DNA from: Gemmatimonadota bacterium
GTDB lineage: Bacteria > Gemmatimonadota > Gemmatimonadetes > Gemmatimonadales > GWC2-71-9
DNA: 10,336 nucleotides
Direction of reading: 5' to 3'
NCBI GenBank assembly: GCA_003220985.1
Contig: QHTY01000209.1
Coordinates: 1 to 10,336 of the forward strand
Shown: one piece after another, positions 5,733 to 10,336 of the stretch
How the letters are laid out: each line of letters begins with the position of its first letter
Position numbering within the stretch: position 1 is the stretch's first letter
Notes under the pieces: model-generated
Databases searched by the model: none
What the model was told of the DNA's origin: nothing
Seen by the model: only the letters and a program-made list of their open reading frames with translations
Translations under genes and position numbers: made by a program

Positions 5733-7949
5733 TTACGGCGGTGGAGCGCCGGGAATCGCTTCCCCGACGGCAGCGGGAACGTAGTACCGTGTGACGTACG
5801 TCTGCAGCATCTGGCGCGTCGTGAAGCGTTCCACCGCGACGGCCATCGCTTCTTTCATCATATGTACCCACTCCGGCGACGGCTTGCCAGGGAGTCGCTC
5901 GTAGTACATGGGAACAACTTTGGTTTCGAGGATCTCGAAGAGGTGCTCCATGTCCTCCTGGTCCGGCTCGCCCTCGGCTTTCGGCAGGGGAATGGCCCAG
6001 CCGTTCTGACCGGTGAATCCCTCCGCCCACCACCCATCCAGCGTCCCCAGTTGGGGCACGCCATTCAGCGCGGCCTTCATCCCACTGGTCCCGCAAGCTT
6101 CCAATGGCACTCGCGGCAGATTGAGCCAGACGTCCACGCCGGCGACCAGGCGTTGTGCCAGATAGAGCTCGTAGTCCTCCAAAAACGCGATCCGGCCCTC
6201 GAAGCTCGGATTCTGCGCGGCTGAATACACGCGCTGCAGCACACGTTTGCCGGGCTCGTCGGCTGGATGGGCCTTGCCCGAGAAGATGATCTGCACGGGA
6301 CGTCGAGGATCGGTGAGTAGGCGCCGTAACCGTTCCGGGTCGCGCAACAGGAGATCGGCGCGCTTGTAGGTCGCAAACCGGCGGGCAAATCCCAGCGTCA
6401 AGACGTTGGGTGACAGCAGCGCTCCGGCGCCCGCGAGTTTCGCCGGGTCCTTCCAGGTGTCGCGCCAACGGTGACGTGCCTCCTCACGGACGTAGTGAAA
6501 GAGCAGTTGCCGGAGGCCTTCGTGGACGGCCCACAGCCGGTCAACATCGATGATGCGGACCGCGGCGGCCACGGCTGCGGAGTCAGCCTCGGATTCCCAG
6601 TCGGGACCGAGCGCCTCAGCCAGCAACTCGCGCAGCGGCCGGGCCATCCACGTGGAGAGGTGCACGCCATTGGTGACGTAACCGATCGGGATTTCCGCGA
6701 CGGGCTTGTCCCCCCCCCACACCCAGCGCCAGATGCGGCGCGACTCTTCGCGATGCCGTGCCGACACCGCGTTCACGCGGCCCGCGAGCCGCAGTGACAG
6801 CAACGTCATCTCATAGTGCTGATCGCTCGGGCCAGGTTGCCCGAACGCCATGAACTGTTCGCGGGTGATGCCCATCGTGTTCCAGAACGGTCCCGCGACC
6901 TGCTCGATCTCATTGAATGAAAACACGTCGTGCCCCGCCGGCACCGGGGTGTGGGTCGTGAAGATGCTGGTCGCGCGGATCTGGTCCTTTGCCTGTGGGG
7001 GCGTGAGTCCCTTTTCGATCAGCTCGCGCATCCGCTCGACGTACATGAAGGCGGCGTGGCCTTCGTTGGCGTGCCAGATCGCCGGCTGAATGCCGAGCGC
7101 GCGCAGCATCCGGACGCCGGCGACGCCGAGCACCCACTCCTGCCGCAGGCGCGACTCCGTGCCACTGGCATAGAGTCGCGCGGTCAGACTGCGATCTGCC
7201 TTGTCGTTGCAATCCAGATCTGTGTCGAGGAGGTAGACCGGAATGCGTCCCACCATCACGCGCCACACGCCCACCTGGACCTGGCGGCCGGCGATGGTGA
7301 TGGGCACGAGGCAGGGGCTGCCATCGCCATTGTTCACACGGAACACGGGATTCACGGTGGGATCGACCGGATCGACGGAATCGGTTTGCCATCCATCCAA
7401 TCCGATCTGCTGATCGAAATAGCCACCGTGATAATAGAGACCCACGCCGATCAATGGCGCGCCGACGTCCGAGGCGTCCTTACAATGATCGCCCGCGAGC
7501 ACGCCGAGCCCGCCCGAGTAGATCGGGAGTGACCGGTGCAGCGCGAACTCGGCGGAGAAATAGGCGATGGCGCGATCGAGCAGCTCGGGATAGCGGCTCG
7601 CGAACCAGGTGCCGTTTCGCTGCGAGAGCAGCTCAAAGCGGCGGACGACACGATCGTAGTGCTCGAGAAAGATCGGATCTTGTGCCTGCTGCTCGAGCAG
7701 CTCCGGGGAGACCTGGCGGAGGAATTGGACGGCGTTGTGCCGCGTGCTCCGCCACAGGCGGTGGTCGATCCGGTCGAACAATTCCCGCGCGTCCAGCTGC
7801 CAGCTCCACCAGAGGTTCTGGCTGATGTCGGCGAGCTGCCGGATGCGCTCCGGGATATGGTTCGGCGCCGGCGTGGCGGGGGCGGAGGGCGCGACCTGCG
7901 GTGCGGCCGGCGCCTGAGCTGGGTCAGGTGGTGGCATGGGTTGAGACAT
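5733..7949 (-). CDS. glgP: Alpha-glucan phosphorylase (GT35, DUF3417-containing)
   Basis: Releases glucose-1-phosphate from the non-reducing ends of alpha-1,4-glucan using phosphate and pyridoxal phosphate; cytoplasmic. The 738 residues match the shorter Thermotoga/mycobacterial-type phosphorylases rather than the roughly 800-residue E. coli type. A Pro/Ala-rich segment occupies residues 1-30, and DUF3417 begins near IPERIRQLA (LWWSW at 46-50). Then come YSGGLGVLAGDH at 144-155, HANEGHAAF at 293-301, TTHTPVPAGHD at 331-341, FARRFATYKRADLLL at 521-535, FSGKAHPAD at 556-564 and EACGTSGMKAALNG at 617-630, where Lys625 is the expected pyridoxal-phosphate lysine. The ATG at 7949 is the first start in the frame. 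It has no Shine-Dalgarno, and a -10-like TACAAT lies 13 bases upstream, so translation may begin almost at the transcript end. It is the first gene of the operon. An uninterrupted run of nine G residues encodes part of WGGD (411-414). Confidence 0.95.
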   Translation of the reverse strand: MSQPMPPPDPAQAPAAPQVAPSAPATPAPNHIPERIRQLADISQNLWWSWQLDARELFDRIDHRLWRSTRHNAVQFLRQVSPELLEQQAQDPIFLEHYDRVVRRFELLSQRNGTWFASRYPELLDRAIAYFSAEFALHRSLPIYSGGLGVLAGDHCKDASDVGAPLIGVGLYYHGGYFDQQIGLDGWQTDSVDPVDPTVNPVFRVNNGDGSPCLVPITIAGRQVQVGVWRVMVGRIPVYLLDTDLDCNDKADRSLTARLYASGTESRLRQEWVLGVAGVRMLRALGIQPAIWHANEGHAAFMYVERMRELIEKGLTPPQAKDQIRATSIFTTHTPVPAGHDVFSFNEIEQVAGPFWNTMGITREQFMAFGQPGPSDQHYEMTLLSLRLAGRVNAVSARHREESRRIWRWVWGGDKPVAEIPIGYVTNGVHLSTWMARPLRELLAEALGPDWESEADSAAVAAAVRIIDVDRLWAVHEGLRQLLFHYVREEARHRWRDTWKDPAKLAGAGALLSPNVLTLGFARRFATYKRADLLLRDPERLRRLLTDPRRPVQIIFSGKAHPADEPGKRVLQRVYSAAQNPSFEGRIAFLEDYELYLAQRLVAGVDVWLNLPRVPLEACGTSGMKAALNGVPQLGTLDGWWAEGFTGQNGWAIPLPKAEGEPDQEDMEHLFEILETKVVPMYYERLPGKPSPEWVHMMKEAMAVAVERFTTRQMLQTYVTRYYVPAAVGEAIPGAPPP
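6710..6718 (+). repeat. Nine-base C homopolymer inside the phosphorylase gene
   Basis: C9 on the plus strand is G9 on the coding strand, spanning Trp-Gly-Gly-Asp codons (residues 411-414). It is the longest homopolymer I noticed in the window. The gene is in frame on both sides of it as given. Confidence 0.85.
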
Positions 7950-7962
7950 ACTAACGAGTGAG

Positions 7963-7968
7963 ATTGTA
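7963..7968 (-). promoter_or_regulatory. Putative -10 box of the phosphorylase-led operon
   Basis: The minus strand reads TACAAT, five of six bases of the sigma-70 consensus. The expected transcript start falls about seven bases later, close to 7956, leaving only some seven bases before the ATG at 7949. A weak -35 candidate, TTGCGG, lies 15 bases upstream (7989-7984). Confidence 0.45.
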
Positions 7969-8019
7969 AGGCTCCAGTCAGGACCGCAACCATTTCGCTG
8001 CGGCGTGCGTCCAAGGTGG

Positions 8020-8025
8020 TATCCT
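8020..8025 (+). promoter_or_regulatory. Putative extended -10 box of the divergent DUF5916 gene
   Basis: TATCCT is preceded by TGG, giving the extended -10 form TGn-TATnnT. No -35 match is seen 16-18 bases upstream. Seven bases downstream of the box is an in-frame GTG at 8033, then the ATG at 8042. The transcript could therefore start at or next to the GTG and be leaderless. Confidence 0.4.
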
Positions 8026-8041
8026 AGCCCCCGTGACTACC

Positions 8042-10336
8042 ATGCCGAGACTCACCGTCCTTCTCGCGGTATTGTGGGCCCCTTCCTTAATAGCGCAGAA
8101 CATTCATCCCACTCCGCCACCGGAGGTCACCGCCGTCCAGCTGCGGGAGGAGATCCATCTCGACGGCAAACTCGACGAGGCGGTGTGGCACACGGCGCCA
8201 ATCGCGACCGGGTTCCGGCAGAATCAGCCGCACGAGGGACAGCCGGCCACGCAGCGGACGGAAGTCCGTTTCGCCTTCGATGATGCCGCCATCTACGTCG
8301 GGGCACGGATGTTCGACGACTCGGGCTCGCGCGGCGTGCGCACACGGCTCGTGCGCCGGGATGCCGACCTCGCGTCCGACTACTTCGAAGTCATTTTCGA
8401 TACCTATCACGATCACATCGGCCGGCTCTTCTTCACCGTGAACCCGTCCGGCGTCAAACAAGACGCCAACGGACTGGGCGGCGGCGGCGATGAGTCGTGG
8501 GACCCCGTGTGGGAAGTGCAGACGAATATCGATTCGCTTGGCTGGACGGCGGAGCTGCGGATTCCGTTCTCCCAACTGCGCTATCCGTCGACGGGCGACG
8601 AGCAGACGTGGGGCCTGCAGATATGGCGTCAGGAGAACCGGCTGAACGAGCTGTCGCAGTGGGCCTGGTGGGGGCTGCAGGAAACGGGCGGACCGCCCCG
8701 CTTCGGCCATTTACACGGTCTCGTGATCCATCATGCGCCAGGACGGGCGGAGGTGCTGCCGTATCTGGTCGGCCGCAACTCCAACATTCCGGGCAACAGG
8801 AATGATCCGTTTTTCGACCCGCATGCGGTCGACGGGCGTGTCGGCGGTGATGCGACACTGCGCGTCACGTCGAATCTCACGCTCAACGCAACCGTGAATC
8901 CGGACTTCGGTCAGGTCGAAGTCGATCCCGCCGTCGTGAACCTGTCGGCGTTTGAGACCTTCTTCGACGAGAAGCGGCCGTTCTTCGTCGAGGGGGCCGG
9001 GTACTTCGGCCTGGGCGGGATCAACTGTTTCTTCTGCTCGAACGTCTCAAATCTCACCACGCTGGCCACGCGGCGCATTGGCCGGCCGCCCCAGGTCTCG
9101 CCGTACCGCAGCGGCCTCGCGGTTCCGGTCGACTATGCGGACATGCCGGAGAACTCGACGATCCTCGGTGCCGCCAAGCTCACGGGCCGGACGCGCACGG
9201 GATGGTCGATCGGCACGCTGGATGCCGTCACGCGGCGCGAGGCGGCTCCGGTGCAGTTCGACGATTCCACGCGCGGAACGCTCACCGTCGAGCCGGCAAC
9301 AAACTATTTCGCGACGCGCGTCGCCAAGGATTTGGCGGGAGGGGCGACGCAGCTGAGGGCGATGGTGACGTCCGTCTACCGTGATCTCGGCGATCCCTAC
9401 CTCGCGAACCGGCTCAGCCACCATTCCGAGGTGTTGGGGATCGCGACCGATAGCTGGTGGAGCAAACGGACCTATCGCCTCATGGCTCAGTTTGCGGGTT
9501 CCCACATCACGGGTGACACGGCGGCGCTGCGGCGCGTGCGCTTCGGATCGGCTCACTACTTTCAGCGGCCCGACCGCTCCGATCCTGTGGATGCCCAGAC
9601 GCCCCGGACCGGCATGGGAGGGGTCGGGGGATACGCCCGACTCTCGAAGGAAGCGGGCCACTGGCTGTGGGAAGTCTCCACCACCTTCCGCACGCCCGCC
9701 TACAACAACAACGACATCGCGTTCTTCTCCCGCGCCGATTACTGGTGGATGAGCGCCAATCTGTTCCCGATCTGGTCGAAGCCGACCAAATGGTATCGGC
9801 AGCTGTTTTTCATCGCCGGAGGGCAGCAGCAGTACAACTTTGACGGCGATCTGACCGATCGACAGGTGCAGGCGTATGCCCAGATCGAGACGCTGGGCTA
9901 CTGGAATCTGAGCACCTTCTGGATTCACCGGCCACAGGTGTTCGATGACCGGCTGACCCGCGGCGGGCCGGTCGTGAAACGGGTGGCGAACGACTTCTGG
10001 TATTTGAACGTCAACAGCGATTCGCGCAAACGAATCGTGGCTCGGTTCAATGGCTCTTACAGCTGCAACGACGACGGGGATTGCGGTAACTCGACGAGCC
10101 TGTCGCTGCAGCTGAAGCCGCGCTCGAATGTGTCGGTGTCACTGGGCCCTTCCTACAATCGCTCGCTGACGAGCGTTCAGTTCGTCGGCTCCTATGCCGA
10201 TCCGACGGCGACCAACTTCTTCGGCACCCGCTACGTGTTCGCGCATCTCACGCAGAACACGATCTCGATGGATACGCGCGTCAACGTCACCTTCACGCCG
10301 ACCATGACGCTCGAGCTGTTCGCGCAACCGCTGATC
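8042..10336 (+). CDS. CBM9-like/DUF5916 outer-membrane barrel protein, partial at right edge
   Basis: Predicted exported outer-membrane protein of unknown function; members of this type are abundant in Gemmatimonadota and Bacteroidota. An open reading of 765 codons runs to the window end without a stop. Residues 1-18 look like a signal peptide (hydrophobic LTVLLAVLWAPSLIA, cleavage likely before Gln19). A CBM9-like carbohydrate-binding fold follows, from LDGKLDEAVW (40-49) through TEVRFAFDDAAIYVGARMFD to about residue 200. The DUF5916 hallmark FETFFDEKRPFFVEG is at 304-318, followed by alternating aromatic-rich strands typical of a beta-barrel. Two cysteine pairs, Cys329-x-x-Cys332 and Cys675/Cys681, probably lie in exposed loops. 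ATG 8042 is preferred because the signal peptide starts there; GTG 8033 is in frame and would add three residues. It is divergent from the glycogen operon across 92 bases, so any functional link is inference only. Confidence 0.85.
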   Translation, partial: MPRLTVLLAVLWAPSLIAQNIHPTPPPEVTAVQLREEIHLDGKLDEAVWHTAPIATGFRQNQPHEGQPATQRTEVRFAFDDAAIYVGARMFDDSGSRGVRTRLVRRDADLASDYFEVIFDTYHDHIGRLFFTVNPSGVKQDANGLGGGGDESWDPVWEVQTNIDSLGWTAELRIPFSQLRYPSTGDEQTWGLQIWRQENRLNELSQWAWWGLQETGGPPRFGHLHGLVIHHAPGRAEVLPYLVGRNSNIPGNRNDPFFDPHAVDGRVGGDATLRVTSNLTLNATVNPDFGQVEVDPAVVNLSAFETFFDEKRPFFVEGAGYFGLGGINCFFCSNVSNLTTLATRRIGRPPQVSPYRSGLAVPVDYADMPENSTILGAAKLTGRTRTGWSIGTLDAVTRREAAPVQFDDSTRGTLTVEPATNYFATRVAKDLAGGATQLRAMVTSVYRDLGDPYLANRLSHHSEVLGIATDSWWSKRTYRLMAQFAGSHITGDTAALRRVRFGSAHYFQRPDRSDPVDAQTPRTGMGGVGGYARLSKEAGHWLWEVSTTFRTPAYNNNDIAFFSRADYWWMSANLFPIWSKPTKWYRQLFFIAGGQQQYNFDGDLTDRQVQAYAQIETLGYWNLSTFWIHRPQVFDDRLTRGGPVVKRVANDFWYLNVNSDSRKRIVARFNGSYSCNDDGDCGNSTSLSLQLKPRSNVSVSLGPSYNRSLTSVQFVGSYADPTATNFFGTRYVFAHLTQNTISMDTRVNVTFTPTMTLELFAQPLI

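Larger units (their letters stand above)
7950..8041. promoter_or_regulatory. Divergent intergenic promoter region
   Basis: This is the only intergenic gap longer than about 31 bases in the window. It holds a -10-like box for each direction. It also has a short inverted repeat, CCGCA at 7984-7988 and TGCGG at 7999-8003 with a 10-base centre, between the two -10 boxes and overlapping the likely upstream region of the operon promoter. Five-base arms can arise by chance, so an operator role is only a suggestion. Confidence 0.4.

Noticed and set aside
5286..6224. 312-codon plus-strand open frame spanning the synthase/phosphorylase junction
   Set aside because: It is antisense to two firmly identified enzymes, crosses their boundary and shows no family motif.
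8087..8710. 207-codon minus-strand open frame opposite the CBM9-like domain
   Set aside because: It is a shadow of the plus-strand gene, with no start context or family resemblance.
9047..9928. 293-codon minus-strand open frame opposite the DUF5916 gene
   Set aside because: The plus strand has a continuous 765-codon reading with a signal peptide and family motifs; the antisense product has low-complexity composition.
1..10336. Mobile element, CRISPR array, tRNA or defence system
   Set aside because: Reading both strands showed no transposase or integrase motifs, no spaced direct repeats and no tRNA-like fold. All substantial coding sequence is explained by carbohydrate metabolism and one outer-membrane protein.

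Overview
The window is G+C-rich bacterial DNA, densely packed with genes. It holds a compact alpha-glucan (glycogen-type) metabolism operon on the minus strand. A divergent plus-strand gene encodes an outer-membrane protein with a CBM9-like domain and a DUF5916-type barrel. That protein type, together with GH57 enzymes in place of GH13 ones, suggests Gemmatimonadota or a similar Gram-negative phylum such as Acidobacteriota. There is no rRNA or other marker here, so this placement is an inference.

Layout of the minus-strand operon, in transcription order from 7949 down to 1: (1) an alpha-glucan phosphorylase of the DUF3417/GT35 type, 7949-5733; (2) a GT5 glycogen synthase with a TTG start, 5714-4182; (3) a GH57/DUF1957 branching enzyme, 4150-2555; (4) a GH57 protein with a DUF3536 C-terminus, 2558-1228; (5) a GH57 alpha-amylase/4-alpha-glucanotransferase with DUF1925/1926 architecture, from 1231 and running off the left edge. 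Gaps are 18 and 31 bases, followed by two 4-base GTGA overlaps, so the genes are almost certainly co-transcribed. Together they can elongate (synthase), branch (DUF1957 enzyme), rearrange or hydrolyse (two further GH57 enzymes) and phosphorolyse (phosphorylase) an alpha-1,4/1,6-glucan. All three hydrolase or transferase steps use GH57. No GH13 enzyme and no ADP-glucose pyrophosphorylase gene lies inside the window.

The two promoter-distal GH57 genes each need one frameshift to read through. One lies near 885-900, just before the catalytic glutamate of gene 5. The other lies near 1785-1790, between the catalytic core and the DUF3536 domain of gene 4. Homology is strong on both sides of each break. 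They are therefore either sequence/assembly indels or recent decay, and the sequence alone cannot decide.

The 92-base region 7950-8041 separates the operon from the divergent gene. It carries a -10-like box for each direction very close to the respective start codon, which suggests leaderless or nearly leaderless transcripts. The plus-strand gene (8042 to the right edge, 765 codons, no stop) has a signal peptide, a CBM9-like domain and an outer-membrane-barrel-like remainder. I found no tRNA, rRNA, CRISPR array, insertion sequence or clear terminator. No stretch over 300 bases lacks a gene.
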